NCBI RefSeq assembly: GCF_002814235.1
Contig: NZ_PHSU01000033.1
Span: forward strand, 124,001-188,000
Origin: Pseudomonas sp. QS1027
GTDB taxonomy: Bacteria > Pseudomonadota > Gammaproteobacteria > Pseudomonadales > Pseudomonadaceae
Reading direction: 5' to 3'
Length of the DNA stretch: 64,000 bases
Part shown: in pieces, positions 40,937 through 50,437 of the stretch
Position numbering within the stretch: position 1 is the stretch's first letter
Layout of the letters: each line of letters opens with the position of its first letter
Notes under the pieces: model-generated
The model's database searches: none
Seen by the model: the letters and a program-made list of their open reading frames with translations, nothing else
Told to the model about the DNA's origin: nothing
Program-made: the position numbers and the translations under genes

Positions 40937-42574
40937 ATGACTGACAACAAGATCGACTCCCCACTGATCTCCGGCCAGGAAAGCCTGAGGGTATTCGAAA
41001 GCCTCAATCGCGGCATGTCACGCCGCAGTGCCCTGCAGATGCTCGGTGTCGCCGGGGTGGCCGCCGCAGGCACCGGCAGCCTGTTCAGCGCCGCCGGCAA
41101 GCTGTTTGCCGATGACGCCGCGAGCCCCGGCAAAGGCAAACCGGGTGGACGGATTCGTGTCGCCGGCATGTCCAGTTCCACCGCCGATACCCTGGACCCG
41201 GCCAAGGGCGCGCTGTCCACCGACTATGCGCGCCACTATATGTTCTATAACGGCCTGACCCGTTTCGACAGCCATCTGGTGCCGCAACTGGAGCTGGCCG
41301 AGCGCATCGACAACGTCGATGCCACGTTGTGGACCATCACCCTGCGCAAGGACGTGACTTTCCACAACGGCAAGACCCTGAGCGCCGCCGACGTAGTGTT
41401 CTCGCTGTCGCGGCACAAGGATCCGTTGACCGGCTCCAAGGTCATGCCGCTGATGGAGCAGTTCGCCGAGATCAAGGCCACCGGCGCCAATGAAGTCCAG
41501 ATCCGTCTGAGCGCGCCCAACGCCGAGTTGCCGTCGATCCTGGCAGTGTCGCACCTGCTGATCGTTCCGGAGGGCACCACCGACTTCAATCAAGGCATTG
41601 GGACCGGGCCGTTCAAGGTCAAGGAGTTCAAGCCAGGTGTGCGTTCGATTGCGGCGCGCAATACCGGCTACTGGAAACCGGGCCTGCCTTACCTGGACGA
41701 GATCGAGTTCATTGCCATTGCCGACGAACCGTCGCGGGTCAACGCGCTGCTGTCGGGCGACGTGCACATGATCAACGAGGTCAATCCGCGATCGACCACG
41801 CGAATCAAGGCCAGTACCACTTACCGTGTCGTGGATGCGCCGTCGGGCAACTACACTGACTTGATTATCCGCCAGGACCAGATGCCCGGCAAAAGCGCGG
41901 AATTCACCCAGGCCATGAAGTACCTGATGGACCGCGAGCAGATCAAGTCCGCCGTGTTCCGCGGCTTTGCGGTGGTGGGTAACGATCATCCGATTGCCCC
42001 CGGTTCGCGCTACTACAACGCTGATTTGCCGCAGACCGTCTACGACCCGGAAAAAGCCAGGTTTTTATTGAAAAAGGCCGGAATGGACAGCATCAGCATG
42101 CCGCTGGTGGCCTCGCCGGCAGCGACCGGTTCGGTGGACATCGCCGTGCTGTTGCAGCAGTCGGCGAAACAGGCCGGGCTCAAGCTCGACGTCAACCGTC
42201 TGCCCAGCGACGGCTACTGGTCCAACCACTGGATGAAACACCCGTTGAGCTTCGGCAACATCAACCCGCGGCCGAACGCCGACGTGATGTTTTCGCAGTT
42301 CTTCCAGTCGAGCGCGCCGTGGAACGAATCCGGCTGGAAGAACGACCAGTTCGACCAGTTGCTGATGCTCGCCCGCGCTGAAACCGACGACGCCAAGCGC
42401 AGCAAGATGTACGCGGACATGCAGACCCTGGCCCATGACCACTGCGGTATCGGTATCCCGGTGTTCATCAGCAACATCGATGCCGTCGACCAGCGCGTCA
42501 AGGGCTATGGCAGCAACCCGTTGGGCGGTTTCATGGGCTACATGTTCGCCGAGCAGGTCTGGCTGGACGCGTGA
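40937..42574 (+). CDS. ABC transporter substrate-binding protein, dipeptide/opine type, Tat-exported
   Basis: A 545-residue family 5 (peptide/nickel/opine) binding protein. Residues 27-60 form a twin-arginine signal, MSRRSALQMLGVAGVAAAG, after an unusually long 26-residue N-region. There is no lipobox cysteine. SBP_bac_5 features are LDPAKGALSTDYARHYMFYNGLTRFD, WTITLRKDVTFHNGKTLSAADVVFSLSR and GTGPFKVKEFKPG. It feeds the two permeases and double ATPase downstream. Tat export implies folding before export. Confidence 0.88.
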   Translation: MTDNKIDSPLISGQESLRVFESLNRGMSRRSALQMLGVAGVAAAGTGSLFSAAGKLFADDAASPGKGKPGGRIRVAGMSSSTADTLDPAKGALSTDYARHYMFYNGLTRFDSHLVPQLELAERIDNVDATLWTITLRKDVTFHNGKTLSAADVVFSLSRHKDPLTGSKVMPLMEQFAEIKATGANEVQIRLSAPNAELPSILAVSHLLIVPEGTTDFNQGIGTGPFKVKEFKPGVRSIAARNTGYWKPGLPYLDEIEFIAIADEPSRVNALLSGDVHMINEVNPRSTTRIKASTTYRVVDAPSGNYTDLIIRQDQMPGKSAEFTQAMKYLMDREQIKSAVFRGFAVVGNDHPIAPGSRYYNADLPQTVYDPEKARFLLKKAGMDSISMPLVASPAATGSVDIAVLLQQSAKQAGLKLDVNRLPSDGYWSNHWMKHPLSFGNINPRPNADVMFSQFFQSSAPWNESGWKNDQFDQLLMLARAETDDAKRSKMYADMQTLAHDHCGIGIPVFISNIDAVDQRVKGYGSNPLGGFMGYMFAEQVWLDA

Positions 42575-42622
42575 TGGGCTGCCCCGGGTTTTGCCCGCGT
42601 TGCATTGCAGGAGGAGAGGGCG

Positions 42623-43579
42623 ATGAATAGCAACACACTGTGGCTGATCGGCCGGCGTCTGGGCGCCGCGATCGTGACCTTGTTGATCGTTTCCATAGTG
42701 GTATTCGCCATCACGGCGGTACTGCCGGGAGACGCGGCGCAACAGTCGCTGGGGCAGTTCGCTACGCCGGGACAGGTGGCGGCCCTGCGCCTGAAACTGG
42801 GGTTGGATCAGCCGGGTGTGTTGCGTTACCTGCACTGGTTGACAAGCCTGCTCGGCGGCGACCTGGGGCTGTCGGTTTCCAACGCCATGCCGGTCAGCGA
42901 GCTGATGGCCGGTCGGGTGCCCAACACCTTGATGCTGGCGGCCGCCACGGCGCTGGTGTCCGTGCCGGTGGCCCTGGTCCTGGGCATCGGTTCGGCCATG
43001 GGCCGGGGCGGGCGTATCGACAGTTGCCTGAGCTTTGTCACCCTGGCGATGGTGGCCGTGCCGGAGTTTCTGGTAGCCACCCTGGCGGTGCTGGTTTTTG
43101 CGGTGAACCTGGGCTGGCTGTCGGCGCTGTCCTATGCCAGTGACATCACCTCACCCCTGCAATTCCTGCGTACCTACGCCTTGCCGGTGATGACGCTATG
43201 CTGCGTGATCGTCGCGCAAATGGCACGCATGACCCGGGCCGCGGTGATCGATCAGCTCGACAGCCCTTATGTGGAAATGGCCCGGCTCAAAGGCGTGAGC
43301 CCTATGCGCATCGTGCTGCGGCATGCCTTGCCCAATGCCATTGGCCCGATTGCCAATGCCATTGCCCTGAGCCTCTCCTATCTGCTGGGCGGGGTGGTGA
43401 TTGTCGAGACGATTTTCAACTATCCCGGCATCGCCAGCCTGATGGTCGATGCCGTGACCAACCGTGACATGGCGTTGGTCCAGGCCTGCACCATGCTGTT
43501 CTGCACGGCGTACCTGGGGTTGGTGCTGATTGCCGACCTGTGCGCGATTCTGTCCAATCCGAGGCTGAGAAACCAATGA
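42623..43579 (+). CDS. ABC transporter permease, DppB type
   Basis: A 318-residue inner-membrane permease with about six hydrophobic segments, starting MNSNTLWLIGRRLGAAIVTLL. It carries the DppB/OppB features FAITAVLPGDAAQ, GDLGLS, and the EAA-type loop VEMARLKGVSPMRIVLRHALPNA. GAGGAGAGG precedes the start at 42623. Its stop overlaps the next permease by four bases (ATGA). Confidence 0.9.
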   Translation: MNSNTLWLIGRRLGAAIVTLLIVSIVVFAITAVLPGDAAQQSLGQFATPGQVAALRLKLGLDQPGVLRYLHWLTSLLGGDLGLSVSNAMPVSELMAGRVPNTLMLAAATALVSVPVALVLGIGSAMGRGGRIDSCLSFVTLAMVAVPEFLVATLAVLVFAVNLGWLSALSYASDITSPLQFLRTYALPVMTLCCVIVAQMARMTRAAVIDQLDSPYVEMARLKGVSPMRIVLRHALPNAIGPIANAIALSLSYLLGGVVIVETIFNYPGIASLMVDAVTNRDMALVQACTMLFCTAYLGLVLIADLCAILSNPRLRNQ

Positions 43580-44451
43580 ACAATCTCATTGTGAAATCGA
43601 CGCCGGCAACCCCCGATCTGTCGGCTGGCAAGGTGTCCCATGGTCCGGCCTGGCTGGGTCTGGTCGGGGCCGTGATGTGCGTGATCTGGTTGCTGGTGGC
43701 TATTTTCGGCCCCTGGCTGGCGCCACACCCGGTGGGCGAAGTGGTCTCCGATAATGTCTTTGACAGCATCAGCGTCGTTTACCCGTTTGGCACCGACTAC
43801 CTGGGCCGCGACATGCTCAGCCGCATTCTGGTCGGTGCGCGCTTTACCGTCGGCCTGGCGTTGATTGCCGCGGTATTGGCCAGCGGTCTGGGCACCGGTT
43901 GCGCGTTGCTGTCGGTGGTGTCGCCCAAGTGGCTGGACGAAGTGATCAGTCGTTTGATGGATGCCTTTATCTCGATCCCGAGCAAGATGCTGGCGCTGAT
44001 CATGGTCTCGGCGTTCGGCTCCTCGGTCACCTTGCTGATCTGTACCGCGGTGCTGAGTTTCTGCCCCGGTGCCTTCCGTATTGCCCGCAGCATGGCGGTG
44101 AACATCGAAGCCCTGGAGTACGTGCAGGTGGCCCGTACCCGTGGCGAGCGCCGGCTGTACATCGCTTGCGTGGAAATCCTGCCGAACATGCTCAATCCGG
44201 TGCTGACCGATTTGGGCCTGCGGTTCGGCTTTATCGTGTTGCTGCTCAGCGGCATGAGCTTCCTGGGACTGGGGGTGCAACCACCGGATGCCGACCTCGG
44301 CTCCCTGGTCCGGGAAAACATCGGCGGTCTCAACCAGGGCGCGCCGGCCATCGTGATTCCGGCCCTGGCCATCGGCACCCTGACCATTGGTGTGAATCTG
44401 TTTATCGACAGACTGTCGTCCCGACGTAGTCGGCGTGCGGGAGGCCATTGA
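43576..44451 (+). CDS. ABC transporter permease, DppC type
   Basis: A 291-residue permease starting MNNLIVKSTPATPDL. Features are PFGTDYLGRDMLSRILVGAR, the DppC signature, and the EAA loop EYVQVARTRGERRLYIACVEILPNM, followed by SGMSFLGLGVQPPDADLGSLV. About six membrane segments. Overlaps the upstream permease and ends one base before the ATPase start. Confidence 0.9.
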   Translation: MNNLIVKSTPATPDLSAGKVSHGPAWLGLVGAVMCVIWLLVAIFGPWLAPHPVGEVVSDNVFDSISVVYPFGTDYLGRDMLSRILVGARFTVGLALIAAVLASGLGTGCALLSVVSPKWLDEVISRLMDAFISIPSKMLALIMVSAFGSSVTLLICTAVLSFCPGAFRIARSMAVNIEALEYVQVARTRGERRLYIACVEILPNMLNPVLTDLGLRFGFIVLLLSGMSFLGLGVQPPDADLGSLVRENIGGLNQGAPAIVIPALAIGTLTIGVNLFIDRLSSRRSRRAGGH

Positions 44452-44452
44452 A

Positions 44453-46294
44453 ATGAGTGAGCTGATTCGGGTCGAAGACCTGCGCGTAGTCGCCTGTGGC
44501 GAACGCGGCGAGGTGGAAATCGTCAAGGGTGTGAGCTTTTCCCTGGAAAAAGGCGAAGTACTGGCGCTGATCGGCGAGTCCGGCTCCGGCAAGACCACCA
44601 TCGCCCTGGCGCTGCTCGGCTATGCCCGGCGCGGCTGCCGGTTGTCGGGCGGGGTGGTGCAGGTCGGCGAGCACGACATGCTGGCGTTGAGCGAACGCGA
44701 ACTGCAAAGTCTGCGTGGCAACCGGGTGTCGTATATCGCGCAAAGCGCGGCGGCGGCCTTCAACCCGGCGAAGAAGTTGATCGACCAAGTGGTGGAGGGC
44801 GCATTGATTCATGGCCTGGGCAGCCGTGTCGTGCTGGAAGCCAAGGCCATCGAATTGTTCCGCGACCTGGCCCTGCCGGACCCGGATCATATCGGCCAGC
44901 GCTACCCGCACCAGGTGTCAGGTGGGCAGTTGCAGCGGGTGATGGCGGCCATGGCATTGATCAGCGATCCGTTGCTGGTGGTGCTCGACGAGCCGACCAC
45001 AGCCCTCGACGTGACCACCCAGATCGACGTGCTGCGGGCCTTCAAACGGGTGGTCCGGGAGCGTGGGGCGACGGCGGTCTACGTCTCCCACGACCTTGCC
45101 GTCGTGGCGCAGATGGCTGACCAGATTGTGGTGCTCAACGGCGGCCAGATTTTCGAACAGAGTGCCACCGCGTCGCTGCTCAAGGGCCCGACCCATGAGT
45201 ACACCCGCAGCCTGCTGGCGGCGGCGCGGCCCGATGCGACCATCCGCCCGCCCAGCGGCCTGGCTGAAGATGAACCACTGTTGACCATCAAGGGCTTGAC
45301 CGCCGGCTACGGCAACAAAAACCTGCAAGGCATGCCGTCGATCCGTGTGCTGGAAGACATCGACCTGACGGTCCGCCGAGGGCAGGCCATCGGTGTGATT
45401 GGCGAGTCGGGTTCCGGCAAGTCGACCCTGGCGCGGGTGGTGGCCGGGCTGTTGACCCCGGCGCTGGGTGGCCTGACGTTCGCTGGCCAGCCCCTGGGCG
45501 GTAGTCTTTGCGAACGCACCCCAGAGCAGTTCCGACGGATTCAGATGGTCTTCCAGAACGCCGACACCGCGCTCAACCCGATGCACAGCGTCGGTACCAT
45601 TCTGAGCCGACCGCTGAAGATGTATTTCGGCCTAAAGGGCGCCGTATTGCAGGAGCGTATCGGCGAACTGCTGGACCTGGTGCGGTTGCCGCGAACCATG
45701 GCCGAACGGCGCCCCAATGAACTGTCCGGTGGGCAAAAGCAACGGGTCAATCTGGCCCGGGCGCTGGCGGCCAAACCGGACCTGATCCTCTGCGACGAGG
45801 TAACTTCGGCCCTCGACACCGTGGTCGGCGCGGCGATTCTTGAACTGCTGCGCGACCTGCGCCAGGAGCTGGGGGTTTCGTACCTGTTCATCAGCCACGA
45901 CATCTCCACCGTGCGCGCGCTGTGTGACGACATCGTGGTGATGTACAGCGGCCACAAGGTTCAGGCCGGCACCCGGCAGTCATTTGCCCAGGCGCCGTTC
46001 CATCCCTACACCGACCTGTTGATCCATTCGGTGCCGGAACTGCGCCAGGGCTGGCTGGAGAACTGCGGCACCACTTGCGGCGAACTGCCGCCTATCGGCG
46101 CCAAGGCCAATGTGCCGGAGCTGTGCACTTTCCTCAATCGCTGCCCGGTAAGGGTAGACGGCCTGTGCAATCACACCGCGCCGAATCGTCGGACTATCGA
46201 TGGCGGCAGCGAAATCCTCTGTCATCACGACAGCGCCGAGCTGCTCAAGACGCAGCTGGACTTGAATATCATGACCCAGGGAGCCTATGCATGA
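44453..46294 (+). CDS. ABC transporter double ATP-binding protein, DppD-DppF fusion type
   Basis: A 613-residue protein with two complete ABC domains. Domain 1 has GESGSGKTT, VSGGQLQRVMAA and VVLDEPTTALD. Domain 2 has GESGSGKST, LSGGQKQRVNLARA and ILCDEVTSALD. The oligopeptide C-terminal extension FLNRCPVRVDGLCNH carries cysteines, typical of DppD/F. A GTG at 44435 is possible, but the ATG at 44453 matches family starts. Its stop overlaps the 2Fe-2S protein start, tying transport to catabolism. Confidence 0.9.
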   Translation: MSELIRVEDLRVVACGERGEVEIVKGVSFSLEKGEVLALIGESGSGKTTIALALLGYARRGCRLSGGVVQVGEHDMLALSERELQSLRGNRVSYIAQSAAAAFNPAKKLIDQVVEGALIHGLGSRVVLEAKAIELFRDLALPDPDHIGQRYPHQVSGGQLQRVMAAMALISDPLLVVLDEPTTALDVTTQIDVLRAFKRVVRERGATAVYVSHDLAVVAQMADQIVVLNGGQIFEQSATASLLKGPTHEYTRSLLAAARPDATIRPPSGLAEDEPLLTIKGLTAGYGNKNLQGMPSIRVLEDIDLTVRRGQAIGVIGESGSGKSTLARVVAGLLTPALGGLTFAGQPLGGSLCERTPEQFRRIQMVFQNADTALNPMHSVGTILSRPLKMYFGLKGAVLQERIGELLDLVRLPRTMAERRPNELSGGQKQRVNLARALAAKPDLILCDEVTSALDTVVGAAILELLRDLRQELGVSYLFISHDISTVRALCDDIVVMYSGHKVQAGTRQSFAQAPFHPYTDLLIHSVPELRQGWLENCGTTCGELPPIGAKANVPELCTFLNRCPVRVDGLCNHTAPNRRTIDGGSEILCHHDSAELLKTQLDLNIMTQGAYA

Positions 46295-46599
46295 AGGGGC
46301 GTTTTGTAAGGCTGGCCGAACAGGGTAGGCCGACTGTCAAACTGCAGGTGGATGGCGCGCCGATTGAGGCCTTGCAGGGCGACACATTGATGGTCGCGCT
46401 GCTGACCCAGGGCACTGCGTTGCGTCAGTCGGAGTTCGATACGGGGCGCCGCGCCGGTTTCTGCCTGATGGGCGCTTGTCAGGACTGCTGGGTCTGGACC
46501 CGTACGGGCGAACGTCTGCGCGCGTGTTCCAATGAAGTCCGTGAAGGGCTGGATATTGTCACCACACAACCGGAGGCGATATGGCCACTGCACGGATAG
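46291..46599 (+). CDS. 2Fe-2S subunit of an opine/hydroxyproline-oxidase-like flavoenzyme
   Basis: A 102-residue ferredoxin-fold protein, the small subunit of HcnABC-, OoxA- and LhpBEF-type oxidases. Residues 53-73 contain the plant-type cluster loop GFCLMGACQDCWVW with a fourth cysteine in LRACSNEV. It begins MKGRFVRLAEQGRPTVKLQV. It overlaps the ATPase gene by four bases and the next subunit by 19. In these complexes it relays electrons between the two flavin subunits. Confidence 0.86.
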   Translation: MKGRFVRLAEQGRPTVKLQVDGAPIEALQGDTLMVALLTQGTALRQSEFDTGRRAGFCLMGACQDCWVWTRTGERLRACSNEVREGLDIVTTQPEAIWPLHG

Positions 46600-47957
46600 T
46601 CATCGTCGGCGCCGGGCCGGCCGGTGTTCGCTGCGCCGAAACTTTGCTGGCCGCCGGTTTCAAACCGATCCTGATCGATGAGAATCGTCGCGATGGTGGG
46701 CAGATTTATCGTCGCCAGCCGGAGGGATTTACCCGCGATTACGCCACGCTGTATGGCACCGAAGCCGCCAAGGCCCGGGACTTGCACCTGAGTTTCGACC
46801 GCTTGCGCGGGTCGATCGATTACCGCCCGGACACCCTGGTGTGGAACCTCACACCGGGGCAACTGTGTTGCGTCAGCCAGGGCAAACACTCGACCGTCGA
46901 TTACGACGCGTTGATCCTTTGCACCGGTGCCACCGACCGCCTGATGCCGATCGAAGGCTGGCAGTTGGCGGGTACCTACAGCCTCGGTGGCGCGCAGATC
47001 GCGCTCAAGTCCCAGGCGGTGTCCATCGGTCACAGCGTGGTGTTCATGGGCAGTGGGCCGTTGCTGTACCTGGTCGCCAGCCAATACCTCAAGGCCGGTG
47101 CCAAGGTGGCGGCGGTGCTCGACACTTCGCCGCTGGGCAAGCGTATCGGCGCCTTGCCGAAACTGCTGGCGCGGCCCGGATTGTTGTTCACCGGGATGAA
47201 ACTCTTGGCGCAGTTGTACCGGGCGAAGATTCCGCTACACCTGGGCATCCAACCCCAGCAGGTGCTGGGTGACGCCGCCAGCGGTGTCAGTGGCGTGCGG
47301 GTGCGGACGGCGGCAGGGGCGACCTTGGACGTGGCATGCGATGCCGTCGCCTTGGGTTATCACCTGCGCCCGGAAACCCAATTGGCGGACCTGGCCGGTT
47401 GTCGACTGCGCTTCGATGAGGCCTCCAGCCAATGGTTGCTGGCCACCGATGACGACGGCCGGACCTCGGTGAGTGGCGTGTATGCCGCTGGGGATGGCTC
47501 GAGAGTCCGTGGCGCGGATGCCGCCGAACACGCCGGACGCCTGGTGGCGATGGCGCTGCTGGAGGATCAGCACAAACCGGTGAATGCCGGATTGCGCGAC
47601 GAACAGCGTCAGGCGCTGGCGGTGATGGAGCAGTTTCGCCTGGGTCTGGCCCAGGCGTTTCCCTGGCCCTCGGCGCAAGCCAAAGCCTTGCCGGATGCCG
47701 CCATTGTCTGCCGTTGCGAAATGATCAGTGCCGGCGAGTTGCGGCGCACGGTCAGCGAAAAGGGTGCCTGCGAAGTCAACCGGGCCAAGGCCTTCAGCCG
47801 GGTCGGCATGGGCCGTTGCCAGGGGCGTTACTGTTCCCAGGCCGGGGCCGAGGTGATTGCCGCCGCGGCGGGCGTCACCGTGCAACAGGTCGGCCGCCAG
47901 CGCGGTCAGGCGCCGGTCAAACCGCTTTCGATGCTTACCGAGGAGGTGTCGCCATGA
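46581..47957 (+). CDS. FAD/NAD(P)-binding subunit with C-terminal BFD-like 2Fe-2S domain
   Basis: A 458-residue pyridine nucleotide-disulfide oxidoreductase-fold subunit. It shows VIVGAGPAGVRCAETLLAAG (6-25), GGQIYRRQP, a second Rossmann motif around FMGSGPLLYLVAS, and CRCEMISAGELRRTV...GMGRCQGRYCSQAG near 375-430. The last segment is the BFD-like cysteine cluster (CxC...CxxxxC) found in the alpha subunits of octopine/nopaline oxidases, sarcosine oxidase and HcnB. Overlaps both neighbours. Confidence 0.88.
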   Translation: MATARIVIVGAGPAGVRCAETLLAAGFKPILIDENRRDGGQIYRRQPEGFTRDYATLYGTEAAKARDLHLSFDRLRGSIDYRPDTLVWNLTPGQLCCVSQGKHSTVDYDALILCTGATDRLMPIEGWQLAGTYSLGGAQIALKSQAVSIGHSVVFMGSGPLLYLVASQYLKAGAKVAAVLDTSPLGKRIGALPKLLARPGLLFTGMKLLAQLYRAKIPLHLGIQPQQVLGDAASGVSGVRVRTAAGATLDVACDAVALGYHLRPETQLADLAGCRLRFDEASSQWLLATDDDGRTSVSGVYAAGDGSRVRGADAAEHAGRLVAMALLEDQHKPVNAGLRDEQRQALAVMEQFRLGLAQAFPWPSAQAKALPDAAIVCRCEMISAGELRRTVSEKGACEVNRAKAFSRVGMGRCQGRYCSQAGAEVIAAAAGVTVQQVGRQRGQAPVKPLSMLTEEVSP

Positions 47958-49108
47958 CGCTACAGAAAGCCGATGTGGTGATTGTCGGTGGCGGCCTGAT
48001 GGGGTCGGCCGCGGCGTTTTTCCTGCGCCGGCGCGGGCAGACGGTGATCCTGCTGGAGCGCGACCAGATCGGCCAGTACGCCAGCGGCGTGAACTTCGGC
48101 AATGTCCGGCGGCAGGGGCGTTTCCTTGGGCAGCTGGAATTGGCCAACCGCTCCTGGGCGTTGTGGAAGCGCTTGCCGGAGCTGATTGACGACGATCTCG
48201 AGTTCATTGCCAGCGGGCATATGCGGGTGTGCTACCGCGAAGACGAAATCGCCGAGCTCGAGGCCTATGCCGCCGCTCCCGAAGCCGCGCAACTGGACCT
48301 GAAGATTTATCGTGGCGCGGACCTGCACCAGCGCTTCCCTTTCCTGGGCGCGGAGGTGAAAGGCGGTTCCTATGCGCCCCACGATGGTCACGCCAACCCA
48401 CGTCTGGCGGCCCCGGCGTTTGCCCGGGCGGCCCGGCGTCTCGGCGCGCGGATCGAGGAGCAGACCGAGGTGGCCGAGGTGCAGAAGGTCGGCGGCGAGT
48501 TCAGCATCACCACCACCGACGGTCGCCAGTTCAGCGCCGAACGCCTGCTGATTACCGCCGGCGCCTGGGGGCAGAAGCTCTCGGCGCAATTCGGCGAGCC
48601 GGTGCCGCTGGATACCCATGGCCCGCAGATGGCGGTCACCGAACCGGTGCCTTATGCCTTGCCGACGGTGATCGGGGTGTACACCAAGATTCCCGAGGAG
48701 GTGATTTATTTCCGCCAGATCCCCCGAGGCAATATCGTCATCGGCGGCGGCTACCGCAGCAAACCGGACATGCTGACCCGTCGGGCTCAGGTCGAGCCGC
48801 GCAGTATCCTCAACCAACTCGGGCAGATGCGTCGCCTGCTGCCGGGTGTCGGCAATCTGAACATTATCCGGGTCTGGAGCGGCATCGAAGGTTACCTGCC
48901 CGACTCCCTGCCGGTGATGGGCCCGAGCGGCACCGTCGACGGCTTGTTCTACGCCTTCGGCTTCTGTGGTCACGGTTTTCAGCTCGGCCCGGGCGTCGGT
49001 GACGTGATGGCCGAACTGATCAGCACCGGCAGCACCAGCACTTCGATAGAGCCGTTCTCCATCCGTCGGTTCGCCCTTTCAGCCGAGCAACGGAGCAAGG
49101 CCTCATGA
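47954..49108 (+). CDS. DAO-family FAD subunit of the heterotrimeric oxidase
   Basis: A 384-residue flavoprotein starting MTLQKADVVIVGGGLMGSAAAFFL. Other segments are SGVNFGNVRRQGR, the substrate-binding domain with PHDGHANPRLAAPAFARAA, and the C-terminal YLPDSLPVMGPSGTVDGLFYAFGFCGHGFQLGPGVG. It corresponds to the catalytic beta subunit (HcnC, OoxB, LhpB), which oxidises N-substituted or D-configured amino acids. Glycine-to-cyanide activity is unlikely given the transporter context. The stop overlaps the ArgE-like gene. Confidence 0.87.
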   Translation: MTLQKADVVIVGGGLMGSAAAFFLRRRGQTVILLERDQIGQYASGVNFGNVRRQGRFLGQLELANRSWALWKRLPELIDDDLEFIASGHMRVCYREDEIAELEAYAAAPEAAQLDLKIYRGADLHQRFPFLGAEVKGGSYAPHDGHANPRLAAPAFARAARRLGARIEEQTEVAEVQKVGGEFSITTTDGRQFSAERLLITAGAWGQKLSAQFGEPVPLDTHGPQMAVTEPVPYALPTVIGVYTKIPEEVIYFRQIPRGNIVIGGGYRSKPDMLTRRAQVEPRSILNQLGQMRRLLPGVGNLNIIRVWSGIEGYLPDSLPVMGPSGTVDGLFYAFGFCGHGFQLGPGVGDVMAELISTGSTSTSIEPFSIRRFALSAEQRSKAS

Positions 49109-50262
49109 AACCCCGTGTACTGGATATTCTCAAACGCCTGATGGCTTTCGACACCGTGTCTTCGGAGTCGAACATGGCCTTGATCGAGTACGTCCGCGAC
49201 CTGTTGCTGAGCAAAGGCATCGAGTCGCTGATCGTCAAGGATGAAACGGGCAAAAAGGCCAACCTGTTCGCCAGCACCGGCCCTCGGGAGTTACCGGGGA
49301 TTCTGCTGTCCGGGCACACCGACGTGGTCCCGGCGGCGGGCCAGGCCTGGACCTTCCCGGCGTTTCAGGCGACGGTGCAGGACGGGAAGATTTATGGCCG
49401 TGGCAGCTGTGACATGAAGGGCTTTATTGCCCTGGCCATCGACGCCATGCTCGAGGCGGCGGACAGTTTGTTGAGCCGGCCGCTGCAACTGGCGCTGTCC
49501 CATGACGAAGAGACCGGTTGCGTCGGCGTGCGGCGTTTGCTGGATGTGTTGCACCTGGCCCCGGTACGGCCGTTCCTGTGCCTGATTGGCGAACCGACCC
49601 GGATGCAGTTCGTGCTCGGGCACAAGGGCAAGGGTTCCTATCGTACCTATTGCCGGGGCCTGGAGGCTCACTCGTCCCTGGCACCGCGCTCGGTCAATGC
49701 GATTCACGTGGCCTGTGATTTTATCGCTGCACTGCGTCAAAGCCAGCAGCAACTACAGCAACAGGGCGCCCAGGATGCGGACTACGATGTGCCTTACAGT
49801 ACGGTGCATGTCGGGCACATCGTCGGCGGTAGGGCGCTGAACATCGTGCCGAACCTCTGTACCCTCGATTTTGAAGTGCGCAACCTGCCGGCGGACGATC
49901 TGGATCAGTTCCTGGATCAGATGCGCGAGCGTGCGCAAGTGATCGTGCGCGAAGCCAGGCTCCTGTCCAGTGTCGCGGACATCGAAATCGAAACCCTGAA
50001 TGTCTATCCCGGTCTCGACACCCATCCGAGCGTTGAAGCGGTGCGCTTTCTGAAGAACTTTGCGGCCCCGGACACCGGCACGGCAAAAGTCTCTTTCGGC
50101 ACTGAAGGCGGGTTGTTCAAGCAGCGTCTGGATGTCCCGGTGGTGGTCTGCGGACCAGGCTCGATCGAACAGGCCCACAAGCCTGATGAGTTTATCGAGA
50201 TCAGCCAGATGGAGGCCGGGGAGCGGTTTCTTGAAGGGCTGCTGGGTTCCCTGAAACCGTGA
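49105..50262 (+). CDS. M20 deacylase, acetylornithine deacetylase-like
   Basis: A 385-residue zinc peptidase-family amidohydrolase. It has SGHTDVVPAAGQAWTFPAF (metal His and Asp), GRGSCDMKGFIALAIDAM (bridging Asp), SHDEETGCVGVRRLLD (catalytic and metal Glu), and a dimerisation domain with GLEAHSSLAP. It resembles ArgE, but its operon position implies hydrolysis of an N-acyl or amide bond in the imported substrate or an intermediate. Last gene of the tight operon; a REP palindrome follows. Confidence 0.88.
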   Translation: MKPRVLDILKRLMAFDTVSSESNMALIEYVRDLLLSKGIESLIVKDETGKKANLFASTGPRELPGILLSGHTDVVPAAGQAWTFPAFQATVQDGKIYGRGSCDMKGFIALAIDAMLEAADSLLSRPLQLALSHDEETGCVGVRRLLDVLHLAPVRPFLCLIGEPTRMQFVLGHKGKGSYRTYCRGLEAHSSLAPRSVNAIHVACDFIAALRQSQQQLQQQGAQDADYDVPYSTVHVGHIVGGRALNIVPNLCTLDFEVRNLPADDLDQFLDQMRERAQVIVREARLLSSVADIEIETLNVYPGLDTHPSVEAVRFLKNFAAPDTGTAKVSFGTEGGLFKQRLDVPVVVCGPGSIEQAHKPDEFIEISQMEAGERFLEGLLGSLKP

Positions 50263-50271
50263 TTTCTACGG

Positions 50272-50293
50272 GTAGGAGCAAGCTTGCTCCTAC
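50272..50293. repeat. REP-like perfect palindrome
   Basis: GTAGGAGCAAG and its exact complement CTTGCTCCTAC form a 22-bp perfect inverted repeat, the core of a common Pseudomonas extragenic palindrome. It sits 10 bp after the ArgE-like stop and probably marks the 3' end of that transcript. Confidence 0.8.
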
Positions 50294-50321
50294 AAGGTTT
50301 TGTGTTTATCTGACAGACCAC

Positions 50322-50331
50322 AAATCTGCCG
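50322..50331 (-). promoter_or_regulatory. AATCTGCCG motif upstream of the succinate-semialdehyde dehydrogenase
   Basis: AAATCTGCCG, the complement of CGGCAGATTT, differs by one base from the 10-mer found before two other genes of this region. An AT-rich partial dyad, AAAT...ATTT, extends to about 50346. Confidence 0.5.
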
Positions 50332-50437
50332 TTGCGCCGCAAATTTCAGCATCCGACACTGCCCTCAAGGCGCTTTCAGCATCCTCGTCCGTGACACCTC
50401 CCTAGACTGGAGCGTGTCTCGGATCAGGACCTCGACC

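Noticed and set aside
46291..49108. Possible hydrogen cyanide synthase genes hcnABC.
   Set aside because: Subunit types match, but the genes overlap an importer operon and an ArgE-like gene; opine or hydroxyproline-type oxidase complexes share this architecture and fit better.
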